The notes: a model not told the origin generated them from the letters alone. Shown: positions 38,120 to 50,575, counted from the stretch's first letter. The stretch: DNA of 64,000 bases from Diphasiastrum complanatum (GCA_029204225.1 CM055097.1:27001039-27065038); one strand, 5' to 3'. Numbers and translations: made by a program.

Positions 38120-38495
38120 GCAAGAAACTAATTTAATTCCACAACCACACATAGAGAATGGAAGTGCAAGATCATAAAAAGCATCACACAAGAAACCAAT
38201 ATGATCAAGGAGCTCAAGAATTGCCAATACTCATGGATGATCTTCTATTCAATATCAAGAGTCGAGACAATACATAAAAAGCTCTCTCACAAGAGAGGGG
38301 ACCTCTTAAATAAGCAAGAGGGCTGCCTATGTGGAGCCCAAGTGGCAATTCCACAATTTTACAAATTACATATGGAATTAACTTCTCCACTAGAGGTCAC
38401 CATCAGAAGGTGGCTCACTCTATTTTAATTAAGAGGGGTCTACTTGCATTTATTACAATTGCCTAAGAATACTAGCTCCTACATGGTCATTCCAT
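38120..38495 (+). repeat. Dispersed LTR-like repeat, copy 2
   Basis: Reverse-complement match to 14918-15290. Here it directly follows the truncated end of transposase-like copy B, so its insertion or recombination may have removed that gene's last exon. Confidence 0.7.
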
Positions 38496-38499
38496 CATT

Positions 38500-39240
38500 T
38501 GAAATTTATCACGAGACTCACACAATTTCTATCTATCATACTAGTTAGCCTTTCTCGGCTCTCATTCTTCATCCATCTCTTCTTCTAAGACCTCCTCGGT
38601 CTAAGGTGAGAGGTGCTCTTGAATAGCTTTGGCCTTGTATCTTGGGGATTCTTCAGAATTAGCCAACATCATCTCACTCCTAATGTGTTGCAGGATCCAC
38701 TACAACGCAATTTACAATGGTATTGCAATGCATGTTGAGAGGGGGAACGTTTTCTCTTTTGAGTTCCCGCTAGTGTTGTCTCTTGTAAAGTTTTCTTGGA
38801 AGTAGACTTGGTCTTATGGGTGATGTGTCCCAAGCTTTATCGACAATTTGCAATAGATCTCTCAGTTTAGGTCAGTGGTTTAACTGTTGCAAAGTGACGC
38901 CAGTCAGAAGATAGCCCAATATGGTTGATGTTTGTTTATTTCTGATGTAGTCATAGAGACAATTGGAAGCAAATTGGGCCCAATCATTCTTATTGTGCAG
39001 TCACGGGAGTCAGCCATCATGTGAAAATTGTCATTGGGCTATGTAGTATCTTGGACTTATATCGCTGTGTATACTTCAAGCAAACAAGCAACTTGTTGAT
39101 ATGAAACTTGAGGCAGAGGAACAGGCAAACTCAGTGAAATTTGAAGTCTGATTGGTTCGACGAAAAACAGACAGACTCGGTAAAATTTGAAGTAAACAGT
39201 CAGGCTCAGTGAAAAACTGTAGATGGCTTCATAAAAAATC
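38500..39240. other. No gene seen
   Basis: Mixed sequence without a recognisable domain or repeat pair, lying between a LTR-like repeat and a minisatellite. Confidence 0.4.
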
Positions 39241-39241
39241 T

Positions 39242-39394
39242 GAATGGAGATGGCTCATTAAAAATGGATGCAGATGGCATCGACGAAAATCCGAGTGGAG
39301 ATGGCTCGTTGAAAATGGATGTAAATGGCGTAGGCAAAAATTTGAGTGGAGATGGCTCGGCGAAAATGGATGCAGATGGCATCGCTGAAAATGG
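39242..39394. repeat. Minisatellite, 51-bp unit, three copies
   Basis: Units start gaatggagatggctc (39242), gagtggagatggctc (39293) and gagtggagatggctc (39344). The unit length is a multiple of three, and one plus-strand frame reads SGDGSLKMDVNGVGKNL-like 17-residue repeats without stops. There is no start or flanking domain to support a gene. Confidence 0.8.
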
Positions 39395-39959
39395 AATGCA
39401 GACGATAAATGTGCAAGAAGATGGATGTGTCTAGAAAAGCCAAAAGGGCAAGATGACAGTCATATGAAGCTTGGCGTTTGGTATGCACTGATTTCTTTGT
39501 ATAGCCGTTGGTGAGAAAAACTCGTATATTGAAAGCAATCTTCTGATGATATGAGAACAAGAAAGATGTGTTCTTTTTTATAGTGAAGTAGTAGCGAGCG
39601 CACCAACAAAAGAGATGTGTGGTGTTTGGCATGCTCCAGTTGCACTACCCCTCATTGGTGTTGCGGTTTCTAGCTCTAACGATGTTGTGAATGTGGCAAA
39701 TTTTGGCATCGTAGGGTTTGTTAACTTGGATGATGACGACGCTCTCTATCCGTGGTGAATATGTGCAGATGGTCTTCAAGTATGTGAAGAGCGAGCATGA
39801 GTTGTCTAATGGATGAAAGATTGCCAACAGGGAACACACATGCACGAAATCGCCAGATTTTGTCGCTAGAAACATGAAAGAAATTTGCACTTTGCTGAGG
39901 TGCAAATATGTCCAATCTTGGCTACTTTATAGCCGAGGAAGCCCTAAAAAGTGTTTGGG

Positions 39960-41930
39960 AAAATAGGTGGTGACGACCAGTACTTGCATAATCAGCTACC
40001 ATTGATGGGAGTAGTAAAAGGTGTCCCATCCAATGTTTCCAAAAGTCGTTGCCTCTTGCGTAGAATGTATGTGATGCGGTAAGGGCCTTCACTAATACTC
40101 TTGAATTTGTCTTTGATCGTCTTGGTCTTATACATGAGGACCAAATCTCTTTGTTAAAAATCTTTCTTGTGAAGACGACGATCGTGTCAAGCTTTGTGTT
40201 GTGTTTTTTTTACAAGAAGGGCATGGACTTCTAACAAGCATGTTTTACACAACTTGTGTAGCACTTCATGTCGAAGGTGGAGTGATCTTGTATCATCCAA
40301 GCGTGAACTGTAGCGATGCAAAGTAATGGTACATGAAATTCCATAGACATTACTACATATTGGTCATACACCAGTTGGAATGGTGTTTATTTGACGTTGT
40401 CTTTATATGCAATTATCAAAGCCCACAGGGGAACATGTAGCTTGTGCTCCCAATCTAATCTACTTACTTGCACTATTTTTGCCAAAATGTCTCACAAAAT
40501 CTTATTAGAGGATTCAGCTTGGCCATTGCCTCTGGGATAATAAGACGTGCTGAACTGATGGATCACAAAGAACTCTTCTAATAAGACCTTGATGGTTTTG
40601 TTAACAAAATGGATTCCTCGATCACTAACTATCTCAACTGGGCATCTAAAGCAAAAAATGATATTCGCATAAAGGAACTTAGTGTTGGACCTAACATTTG
40701 CTATGCGCACTGCTTTGTCTTCAATCCACTTTGTAAGATAATCTATAGCTATGCTAATTTATCGGACTTGGGTACTATGAGCAGCGGGGTAAATAGGGAC
40801 AATGTATTTAAGTCCCTCATTTCTCATATGGTGGTTAAGCCAATACAAAATGTAATAGCTAAAAATTCATCTTCGTTGGTCTTCGTGGCCTTTGACATAC
40901 CTCATCATTGGATGTAAGCTTTAATATCATTATGCATTGTTGGACACTAGTAGCCAAATTTTTAAGATTTTGCGTACTGTTACGTCCATGCAAAGTGTCC
41001 TCCTCCCATTACTTCATGTAAGAGAGACATTATTTGACTTGTCTCATGAGGCATGATACATCTTCAAATGATATTATCTACCCATCATCGATATAATTGC
41101 TCAACAATCAGATGATAAGATCGAGCTTTAAATACAAGCTTCTACCGATCAAGTTGGTCATGCATCAAACACTCAACTACGTCCATGACTCAATCTCGTG
41201 CGACATCCACATAAATTAAAATAGCATCTAGTAACTCATCATCAGGTTAAGAATCCTTCTACTTCGCTTTGATTCATGACCAATGATCTACCATATAATG
41301 TTGTTTGCCCTTGTGTACCACTATATGAAATCGAACTCTAGCATCAAGAGTAACCATCTAGTGATTCTCGCTCTATTGCAAGTTTTGTTAACTAGGTATA
41401 GCAAAGGTTGATGATCAATGTAGAATACAAAGTGAGTTGTCATAAGATAATGACAAGGCTTATTGTTCAGTCATAAAATAGTTAATTTCAACATCATTAA
41501 GTTGTCAACTGGTGAATCAGATAGAAGAATCTTTCTTGTACTCGTCTGCTGGCTAGGCCAGAACTACTCCTATAGCATACTTTGATGCGTCAATATATGC
41601 ACATGAAACTCAATTGTGATTGGGAAATTATAAAATAAGTGTAGATATTAGTGCATCCTTCTAATCTCATCATCATTAAGTTGTCGACGACGAATCAGAT
41701 AGAAAAGTATTTCTTGTACTCGCTTGTCTGGATCAAAACTGCTCCTATAGCATACTTCGATGCATCGGTATGCACATGAAACTCAATTGTCCAATTGGGA
41801 GGTTGTAAGATTGGTGCAGATATGAGTGCATCATTTAGCTTTTAGAAAGCTTGCAAGGCTTCCTCCGTCCAATGTAGATCAATTGTTAGCTTGTAGATAG
41901 GACATGCCAGATCCTCGAAAAAAAGGATTG
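39960..41930 (-). pseudogene. Ty3/gypsy pol relic: RNase H, zinc finger, integrase
   Basis: Reading down the minus strand from 41930: WTEEALQAF and a run like DASKYAIGAVLIQ (RNase H start), FYIDHQPLLYLVNK and RITRWLLLMLEFDF (RNase H end, about 41410-41340), YYCPTMHNDIKAYI (integrase zinc-finger region, about 40930), AIDYLTKWIEDKAV, then CPVEIVSDRGIHFVNKTI and YYPRGNGQAESSNKIL (40650-40492, integrase core with catalytic Asp and Glu). LHVPLWA and QTPFQLVY (about 40400) follow, then a C-terminal part with GPYRI-like and NGSRLCKYW text. Frames change and stops occur throughout. Reverse transcriptase proper is not visible above 41930. The order is that of Ty3/gypsy. Confidence 0.87.
41492..41849. 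repeat. Tandem duplication within gypsy RNase H, 179-bp unit
   Basis: Copies start catcattaagttgtc at 41492 and 41671. Both contain the minus-strand coding sequence for the RNase H motif around DASKYAIGAVL. Identity is about 85%. It arose inside the dead element. Confidence 0.8.
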
Positions 41931-42179
41931 AAAATCCGATATTAGTTGGCATGTCCCATGAATACATAAATTTCATGAATCATTCCAAGAATTGGAGGAT
42001 CCATAATCCTTGTGGCCAAGAAGAGTAGGCAATTTAATGTGTTGTCTATCCTTGCAATCAATGCATTTCTTACACCTAATTAAGTGTAAACTATTACCAT
42101 ATTGACACCTAACAGCTTGCATGCTGAAATTGCACCTAACTCCTACCTACTTTGTCCAAATGTCAAATTCTCAACTATG

Positions 42180-42500
42180 AACCTACAAAACTACATGCAT
42201 GTGTCCAATAGTATTTGCATGTCTTGCATATAACTTCCCTAGATGACTTGGACATGTGTAGAACATGTATACTGATTTGCATGTTGCATGCAGTGATTGC
42301 ATGTTGCATGCATGCACACTAACTGATTTTGCATGTCATCTAGTTTTATGCATGTCATCAAATCTAGATCTACCTAACTCAAACTCGCCCAAATCTACAA
42401 GGTCATGTGCTCAATTCACATACCTTTGATATATACAATGGAACAAAGTGAAATATGACCATCTAGACATTGTGCATGTCATGTAGCTCAAGTTTGTACA
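42180..42500. repeat. gcatgtc-rich repeat tract
   Basis: Many tgcatgt, gcatgtc and ttgcatgcatgc words, and ccaaatct/ctagatct, resemble the minisatellite at 18914-19400 but with less regular spacing. Confidence 0.5.
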
Positions 42501-42941
42501 TACTAGAGAATTATATTTACAAAACAAAGATTTTCCTCATCAACCCCTATAAACAAGTTGGATAGCTTTTTATTCTTCACACTCCTCCTAAAAAGTTATC
42601 AACTTAGGCTTGATCACTTGAACTTGAAAATCCTCCAAGGTTGGTCGAATTGTTGATGAAGAAACTTTTTGTGTGTGGATTCGTTGCTTTGGATTTGAAT
42701 TGAAGATGATCAAAGAATCCATCATAGCAGCACCCTTACCATAACCATGATAAGATCTCTTTGACAGAAATCTTTTCCAAATGCCTTTGAAAAATATTCC
42801 ACCAAATTGCTACTATGCCAATGTGCCTCCTCCATGCCTGATGTCAATCCTGGGTTTGCAAAGTCCACATGCATGAAGTTGGCTGCACCAAAATCTGAAA
42901 AATACGAGGCCTTCAAGCCTCATAATGATCACAAAGATCAT

Positions 42942-43054
42942 TCTCACATCCGTGCCTTGCTAGATGGGGATAGCCATAGCGTAGACTAGTTGGGAGACTA
43001 CCATAGTCATGCTAGATGGAGCCATAGCCGACGGAAGATGCTGGATAGCCAACA
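42942..43054 (+). repeat. 5' LTR remnant
   Basis: Matches 48538-48641 at about 90% identity apart from a 7-base insertion (ctggata) near the end. Confidence 0.82.
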
Positions 43055-43055
43055 T

Positions 43056-43069
43056 TGGCGCCGTTGCCG
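43056..43069 (+). other. Primer binding site (tRNA-Asp type)
   Basis: tggcgccgttgccg is complementary to the 3' end of plant tRNA-Asp and lies one base after the LTR end. Confidence 0.75.
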
Positions 43070-43952
43070 ATTTCTTGCTAAAACGATTCTTGTTTCTAAC
43101 TCTTTTGCTATTTCGTGCTTGTTTTAGCTTAAGATCCATCACTCATTGCTCAAGTCAAGTGTTTTTTTGTTTTTGGTTTTCTTTTTTGTCTCCTTTTTTG
43201 CAGCAAAGCTTCAAAATATGTCCCCATTGCACAGGTCACCTTCTTGTTGTCCACGAACCTTCTTGCAAAGCATATCCAGCATGGAGTTCCACGCCATTCT
43301 TCCCACAGATTTCTTCCTTGAATCACGTTTTTATGCCGTTCAGTTGCTTGACGCTACAAGTCTTTGGTCCGATCGTGCAGACAAGCTTTGTTCTACGAGT
43401 GCTGCAAAAGCCCTTTTTCTTCAGTTCTGCCTCTGTCACACTATCGACCTCAATCCCTGGTAGCAGCGCACTTCCATTCTATGAGCCATAGATCTTATTA
43501 TTCTGCTCAGGTGCTACCGTTGAGAAACGCGAACTACCGTTGCTTGCAAAGCCTGTAGCTGCATCGTTTCTTAATCCTACATTACTTTCAAGCTCTTCAA
43601 TGAAGCTAGCATGTGCCACGTCCAAAAACCCCAGCCTCAGCAAGCTACCAACAGCCGCGTTTTAAGCAATCATTCAAACTACCATCAGCCGCATTTTTAG
43701 CAGGGGAGCACCAACGGCCCTCAACTTTTGTTGCCCTCACGGTTTCAGTAGGGGGTGCATCATTTGGTGCCCTAGCGTGTTTTTCCAACCGTTTTCAGGT
43801 GTTTTGGGGCTGATCTGATCTGATCTGAGGAGCCTACTACGTTCATCATCATCCACAGCCTGCACACCCTTTCAGCGCTGGAGCTCCACGGCCCTTTTCC
43901 AGCTGCCATCAACTGCATTTTCATCGGAAGAGAAGATTTCCTTCTGGCCTGT

Positions 43953-44108
43953 ACGAGTCATTTTAGCCTGTGTGGGTACTGATCTTCTTATGCGAGTCAT
44001 TTTATCCTGTGCGGGTACTGAGCTTCTTATGTGAGTCATTTTTGCCTGTGCGGGTACCGAGCTTCTTATGCGAGTCATTTTTCGCACTATACACGCTTGT
44101 GCGAGTAG
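43953..44108. repeat. Minisatellite, 39-bp unit, with scattered outliers to 44250
   Basis: Unit gcgagtcatttt(a/t)(g/t)cctgt followed by gcgggtactgagcttcttat. About three and a half copies are regular, then gcgagtcatttt alone recurs at irregular spacing until 44260. It lies in the interior of the LTR element. Confidence 0.82.
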
Positions 44109-44269
44109 TATGTTCCTTTGCGCAAGTCATTTCTAATTCTTTTGAAAACCTTTCAAACTTGTGCGAGTCATTTCCAAGTTTGTGCGAGTTATTTTGTTCC
44201 CCTGTGCGAGTCATTTTCTACTTCTTTTGGGAACCGTTCAACCTTGTGCGAGTTCATCAACCTTCCAAA

Positions 44270-47200
44270 AAATCGATGTGTGGTAAGCTGAACTACCTGA
44301 GACCAAACGGTACGACATTTATAAAAAAAAAAAAAGACAAAATCCTAAATTCGTCCAAACTAGTGACATAAGCTACTCGCCCACCACATTTTGGGTCTCT
44401 CCAGATCAAACTTGATAACTTTTATCAGCGGGCGAGTACGTTTTTCACACAAATTCTCGACATAGAGAGCGCTTGTTTTGTAACAAGTTTGTCTGAGACA
44501 ACTGCTTTTCTTGTAAGGAGTTCAATGGCATGTTAAGAGCGTTTAGATGGCAAGGAGCAAATGGCCTGTCATAATCTCAAACTAACAAACGTTGAGTTTT
44601 TTAAGTGCAAGTTTTGTATGCTGAGTTACTACTGACTGGTGGGGATCAATCCATTGCCTTCAAATCTCGAGACTGCCGATGAAGAGGCCTGTCCAGCTAC
44701 TGCCACCCTCAAGTGGTAATATGAGAACGGGAGACTCTAGTGAGGCAAATGACAGTGACGTGTCAACAATGCCAAACATGTCAAACCAGGATTAAATTTC
44801 ATTGGAATAACTCGAAACTATTATGAGACTCTATGTTATCACCAATGGTAAGATACAGAGCGAAAATGGCTATTTTTGCATATTTCATCATGGTACGTAT
44901 TCGCATAGAGGTAAAACATCTCTAAACGATTCCCAGTGAAAACTTTAACACGTGCGAATACTCTACTTACATATCTTGACCAAGAATTCGAAAAAGGCCC
45001 CCTTAAAATGATCAAAATTGGCCTGTGCAAATAGGTTGGAGGTACTTTTGGCCCTAAGGACCAGAGGCTCTAGAAATATCAGGAAAGTCCAAAGAAGGTG
45101 AGAGAAACATAGCAACCTCCTCCAGATTATCTAGCGGTACAAATTCTTGATCTTTCCTCAAATAGTACTCACACAGTACTGGCACGTTACTCGTACAGTC
45201 TACCTTTGGCAAGGTTGGCCTTTGTGCGAACCTCTTTATTTGTGTGCGAATTCTCTAGAGCTAAAACTAGCAGAGTCATACCCCAGTACCTCTCAAAAGA
45301 TCAAAAGTTGGAAACTTAGCATCATCAATTCAAACATGAAAATGAGATCTGTTACCGCCAAAACTGAACCAGTGTCAAGTTGATCCATTTGCACCTTACT
45401 AAAATTAGTAGTATTAGATGTGTCTAGGCTCGTCTAGTCTTACTGATTCTTTTTTCATCCACGGATACATAGTTGCTTCTGATTCAAATACAGTTACATC
45501 CTATCTAGCAACCACGTAAGGTCTATCTCAAACGCCATTCATAGATAAGACCGAGAATGTACCACCTCAGATCTGTGTCTTCATTACGTCTCTATGACCA
45601 AGCAATTGATATCATACCCTGGAGCCAAGTTTTGAGTTATCGCCTGATGAATCATGAGTTTTGTGTCTAGATGATAACCCGTATGTTTTATCTGAGTGAA
45701 AGTAATCTACGACATAATTGTCTTATTACATGCTACGTAAATGTTTTATGTTATCACTTGTTCTTCTTTTGTAACACTGTAGCTTTGGCCTTGTGCCAAG
45801 TTCGATACTAGATTGCAAGAGTTTGGTTTAAGAGTGACATGCAATTTCTTCTATAGAGTTATCTGCTACAATTTTCATTTTTTCTCTTATTTCAAGTTTT
45901 GTCCTGTCAACTATGTCATTTGTTGTTGCTGTTAGTTTGTTCTATTGTCGTATGGTTTGGTGTGTTTTCTTTTGCAGAAGCACTATCGGTGATATTTCAT
46001 CAGCAATTTTATTCTACTTCTGCAGTCGCGGTATCACACGAATTGTCATTGGAATATATCTCTACATCTTTACCAATGATTTCAACAACTTTCAATTCAA
46101 ACAAAAAGGGCAGTCAAAGGACTTCAACAACATCTACGGAGTATGAAACAAACGGAGCATCTTATCAGACTGCAATCATGATCCAGGGACAAAGATCCGT
46201 CTTCCCAACAAGATGGAATATTCGTGACAACACCACCATCGCCATCATCAATAAGCAGTTGGGTTTACGTAAGCGATACAATATCCACACTTTTCCAATT
46301 GCCTCACCATCGCCATCACCTAATCAACAAAGTGGCAGTTTGTACCAGTGACAGGCTCTCAAGTCACATAAAAGGAAAAAGCTATATGCAAACCGATGCA
46401 GATGACGAGTGTTCCTACCACGCCAACAATGATGCTTTATTGGACGAACGTACATTGAGCAGTGGTCATAATCGTGTCTCAAGCATATACTTCCATTGTT
46501 CTACATCATTCATGTGATTATTTGCGGAGGCCACAAGAAGCACAAGTCATCAACGAGTGAAATCCCATAGGCCTACGCAAACTGAAGGAATCTCACGTCA
46601 ATCAGAGATTGAAGTTATGAGTGCACGATCTCAATGACAAAACTATTTCAAAAGGCGAGCAATGATGATTCTGTGGAGAATTGTACAAAGAGCATTGGTT
46701 ATATTATGGAGAGATATGGAAAACCACACAATACTTATTTCATTCCTTTTTTCCATCATTCATTCCCTCATATTCCACCATATGGTCAATCTTGAAACTT
46801 CATCTCACTTCTCCCATCCTTGTTTCAAGACCTCATTTCCACCCGATGGATCGATCTGAACTTGCTCTGGGTTATGAATTGAAACACTTTGTAAAGCAAA
46901 CAACTCTACGACATTTGCAGCAGACCACTGATGCTGTTTAAAAGCTCCAAGGGAATAAAGCAAGAATGATAGAGGCTCTCACCAATAAAATGCCAGTCAT
47001 GTTGCCGCAAAAGAGATCAGCTTCTTGATAACTCCAAAGCACATGACTATGTGTATGAAAAAAAAAAATGTCATACAAGTCTCTAGATACAATTGCTACA
47101 ATTCAAAGAGCTCTCAAACTGTGCAAAGAGCTCAAAGAAGTTGTAGTGGCACAACAACATCAAAAGAGGAGATCTCTGTCAACAAAGTATTTTCGGAGAA

Positions 47201-47830
47201 AATAGTTTATCAACTACAATACCTTTGTGTTCATGACACAGACAAATCTACGCCATCTACAGCATATCATTGATATAGTTTGGTTTTTGAAGCAACGAAC
47301 TCCAGGATGTTAGAAGTTTCCAACAACAATTATGAGCCATGTCATAAGGCCAAAAGAAAAAAAAAAATTCAAACAGCTGCAAGAAACGTCAAATCGAAAA
47401 CTTATGTTGACAAAAGTGCTTTCAAAAGACAGTAATGAGCAAAGGAATTTTGATCTATCCAGTCCCTTCTATCTATCCATCTTCACCACTTCCGAGATTT
47501 CAACACCCCCTATCACACCCACTCCATCTTCATCTTACTATCGTTCAGTAACCCCTTGTGTGTCATTCACATCATGTCTCAAGAAATACTAAGCTCGTGT
47601 ACATCATCCGTTGAATCATTTGCATGAGCAATTGAAGCAAGTCATCAACGAGCCGACTCCAACCTGATTCAATCCAAATTTTTTGGAGATGCTCGTACTT
47701 CTTCAAAGCTTCATCTCCTACGGAGCAACACTTTACAGAAAGTTCCACATCTACAAGCTGCACCGACTTTGACTCCTCCAACACCATAAGGAGCGGGGTC
47801 TTAACATTGCACTTGGCATGGGACCGCCAA
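44270..47830. other. Interior of the LTR element, unrecognised
   Basis: At 45899-46351 a 150-codon frame starts with a hydrophobic leader (CHLLLLLVCSIVVWFGVFSF) and continues Ser/Thr-rich. Later frames (46681-46941, 47332-47592) are also open, but no gag, protease, polymerase or integrase motif is seen. Hydrophobic-leader frames downstream of pol occur as env-like genes in some plant gypsy elements, yet nothing else supports that here. Confidence 0.35.
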
Positions 47831-47839
47831 GTTTTTAAC

Positions 47840-47847
47840 GGAGGGGA
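47840..47847 (+). other. Polypurine tract
   Basis: ggagggga three bases before the TG of the right LTR, the plus-strand primer position. Confidence 0.75.
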
Positions 47848-47850
47848 TAA

Positions 47851-48641
47851 TGTAGGTTGATATTCCCTGCGAATATTCTAGCCATATGGTAATTCAAGTT
47901 AGCTCAAGTCATATAATTAAAGCAGCTCTAGCTTAGGTCCATTGGGGGTCTGTCCCATGGAACCTAGCTTATATATATAAGTCACATGGTCCATTGGGGT
48001 TTGTCCCATGAAACCTTTTGTAAGTGACTTAGTTCTATACTTAAATTACTATGGCTTGTAACTTAACTAAATTATCAGGTTTCGAGTTTTTGACAGTTCT
48101 TTGTAAAACAAGGGCCTCCAAGTATAAGTCAATGTGGAGAGCTCATTTGTAGGTGAACACTTGTAGAGAAATTCTACATTTTGGATCTTCCCATCTCTCT
48201 TGTGTCTCCCCATTGTGGATCTTCCCTTTGGTTGTAAACTGATGTATGCATTATTGAGCTAGTTGCCTCCTCTTGGTTGGGTAAGCCTCAAGAGAGAGTA
48301 TAGGATAGCCACCTTAGTTTGGAAGGGAATGCCTCAAATTAAGGGTTGAGATTCAAGGAAGATTAGGGTTTCATCTTTAGATTTAATCTTAGCCACTAGC
48401 TGGGGGGTAGCCATAGTGGTTAATCTAGGGTTTCTTAATAGTATCTTCTCATTTGTGTTAGCAACAAGATGAGCTTATGCAAGAAAGAGTGGATCTTGCC
48501 CTCACAATACTCACCACCAGGCTCATTGCTATCTTTCTCACATCCATGCCTTGCTAGATGGGAATAGCCATAGCGTAGACTAGTTGGGAGACTGCCATAG
48601 TCATGCTAGATGGAGCCATAGCCAACGGAGGATGACCAACA
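47851..48641 (+). repeat. 3' LTR, about 790 bp
   Basis: TG..CA termini, a TATA-like tatatatataag near 47970, and an internal direct repeat of ggtccattggggtttgtccc flanking it (about 47937 and 47989). Confidence 0.8.
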
Positions 48642-48659
48642 TGCTGTAACAAACTTTTT

Positions 48660-50150
48660 GAAAAATACCAAGTGGCTACATGGAAAAAGTATTATGAATA
48701 AAAAACTTACAAATGCCATTGATGAGGTAATTGAATTACTACCAATCTATATGTGAATGGTGTGGATAAGGCTCAACATAACCCATGTTTTATGTGCATC
48801 TATTTTGTAAGAAATTTGGCTTTGGTTAGATTGTCGAGTCCAGATTTTGTCCCGTTTTCAAAAGAAAATGATAATACACTAGACATGGCTATGATTAAGA
48901 TCCGAGATACTTTTGCTACTAAAATACCTGATTTTCTAATAGGAAAAGAAGAATTACCTTTCTTACTTTTTTTTTTTGTACTTTCAAAGCACATAAAAAT
49001 GCGTTCAGATGGATTACAAATGCACATGACTGCTATTTTTCTAAAGTGGCCACATTTATTTCCGGAGCTCTTGGTATGCTGACTCCTCTCCTTATGGAGA
49101 GAGCACGCCTTAAGGCAACTTCATACCGGAGTATCCTAAATGTGGATACCAACCTATTCTGGCAGTGTGATTCATCCACTGAATTTTATCTTAATGTGCC
49201 TAACAAAATCACTTCGATGTGGTCTACTGACATCGCGAAATGCTATGAAAATATGTCTTTAATGGTTCTGATGGGCTAAAAATAATAATACGGAGAATGA
49301 TAGGGTATGCATTCAAGTCTTGTATAAACAAAAAACTTGCCTATCAATGGAAATCGAGCCTTAAGCAATTTGATTGGAAATGGGTTACTAATCAAACTGA
49401 TAATTGGACTATGATTGACATGGAACCTTTTTGCCAATATAATGATATACTGATTGACAATTGCATAGTAAGATTAGGAAACAGGACTTGGAAATAGGTC
49501 TGTGGTATTCCTATGGGTCTTGTCTGTTCCCCTACATGGTGTAACTGGTATATGTCATTCTTTGAATTACATTTTATGAAAAGACTTGCCAGACTTGGAA
49601 AGGTGGAATACCTACGTGCCTTCAAGCATACTTTCCGTTATGTTGATGATATTTGTTTTATAAACAACACAAATGCTCTTGTATTTCTAGACAAGGAGCA
49701 ACCCCGTGTCGATGATAATGCCTTATGGATCTATCCCTTGGAATACCTCACCATAGAAAATGAAGACGCTTCAGATAATACGGTCAATTTTTGAATATTA
49801 CCACTACCTTTGATTCTCTTTTAGGTAAATTTCATATGAAAAAATTTGACAAGCGAAGAGAACTTCGATTTCGTTTTTCCAATATATACACTTAACTGCC
49901 AATATGCCGATTATGAACTCATATAAAGTTATTATCGTTCAAATTATTGCTGCCATGTACTGTTGTGACGAACAAGATACTTTTATGGATGAGGTTGGAA
50001 ACATTGTTCTTGCTTTTCAAAGTAATGGCTTTATGAGAGGAAGACTATAAGATTATAAGCAACCTATTCTTACACAATTTGTTCCCTGGACTCAAGTTTA
50101 CTTTACCAAAAAATGCTAAATTTCTTTTGGTGGGCAGTTAGCACTCCATC
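48660..50150 (+). pseudogene. Penelope-like reverse transcriptase, broken
   Basis: Successive frames give a coherent reverse transcriptase: DFVPFSKENDN (48840), FISGALGMLTPLLMERARLK (49046 on), SMWSTDIAKCYENM with the motif-A-type Asp (about 49220), then GIPMGLVCSPTWCNWYMSFF (49507-49560), FRYVDDICFINN with the catalytic YVDD (49633-49668), and WIYPLEYLTIENED. Farther on, KKFDKRRELRF and IIAAMYCCDEQ lie in shifted frames. GxPMGxxxSP plus YVDD, without LTRs or a LINE-type core, points to Penelope-like elements; I also considered group II or DIRS types. Stops at 49279, 49497, 49794 and several frameshifts make it dead. No GIY-YIG endonuclease is visible on either side. It begins immediately after the LTR at 48641. 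Confidence 0.65.
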
Positions 50151-50193
50151 TCAGGGGTGCTAACTACCCCCTGAGAGACTTTGCTAGTTGTGG

Positions 50194-50196
<3 letters not shown>

Positions 50197-50252
<56 letters not shown>
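50197..50252. repeat. (CT)n microsatellite after the Penelope-like relic
   Basis: About 28 CT units. They interrupt or end the relic. Confidence 0.95.
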
Positions 50253-50255
<3 letters not shown>

Positions 50256-50573
50256 GGGCTCAGTTACGTACATATATCGCTTTATTCGCTTTGCAAACCT
50301 CTGTGGAATGTAAATGTCGCATACTAACCTTATTGGCTAGTGGTGGCAAAAAAATGCCTTACTATGATAAAAGACTCCACTTAATAGAAAAAGGTTGTTT
50401 TAAAAAAATGGTGGGAAGGCTGTGAATTTTTCAATGGCCGAGATCTATGCACATTATGGACAGTCAATCTAACGGTGAGCAGCAATTTGCACTTATTTTT
50501 AGTACACCTAAGTGTCCTCTGGTTCTATAAAGAGGGAATTCACACAACCTTATTCACTTTCCCTCATGCTGTC

Positions 50574-50575
<2 letters not shown>

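Larger units (their letters stand above)
42942..48641 (+). mobile_element. LTR retrotransposon with tRNA-Asp-type primer site, 5' LTR truncated
   Basis: The right LTR (47851-48641) starts TGTAGG directly after a purine tract ggagggga and ends CCAACA. The last 110 bases of the same LTR recur at 42942-43054, also ending CCAACA. After one base comes tggcgccgttgccg (43056-43069), the classic tRNA-Asp primer binding site of many plant Ty3/gypsy elements. So 43055-47850 is the element interior and the left LTR has lost about 680 bases. I find no gag-pol domain in the interior; it holds a minisatellite, non-coding sequence and some protein-like frames, so the element was probably non-autonomous. Target-site duplication cannot be tested because the left end is gone. 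Confidence 0.78.

Noticed and set aside
43009..43491. 160-codon open frame
   Set aside because: Starts inside the LTR remnant and crosses the primer binding site; no domain and strong hydrophobic/Ser bias.
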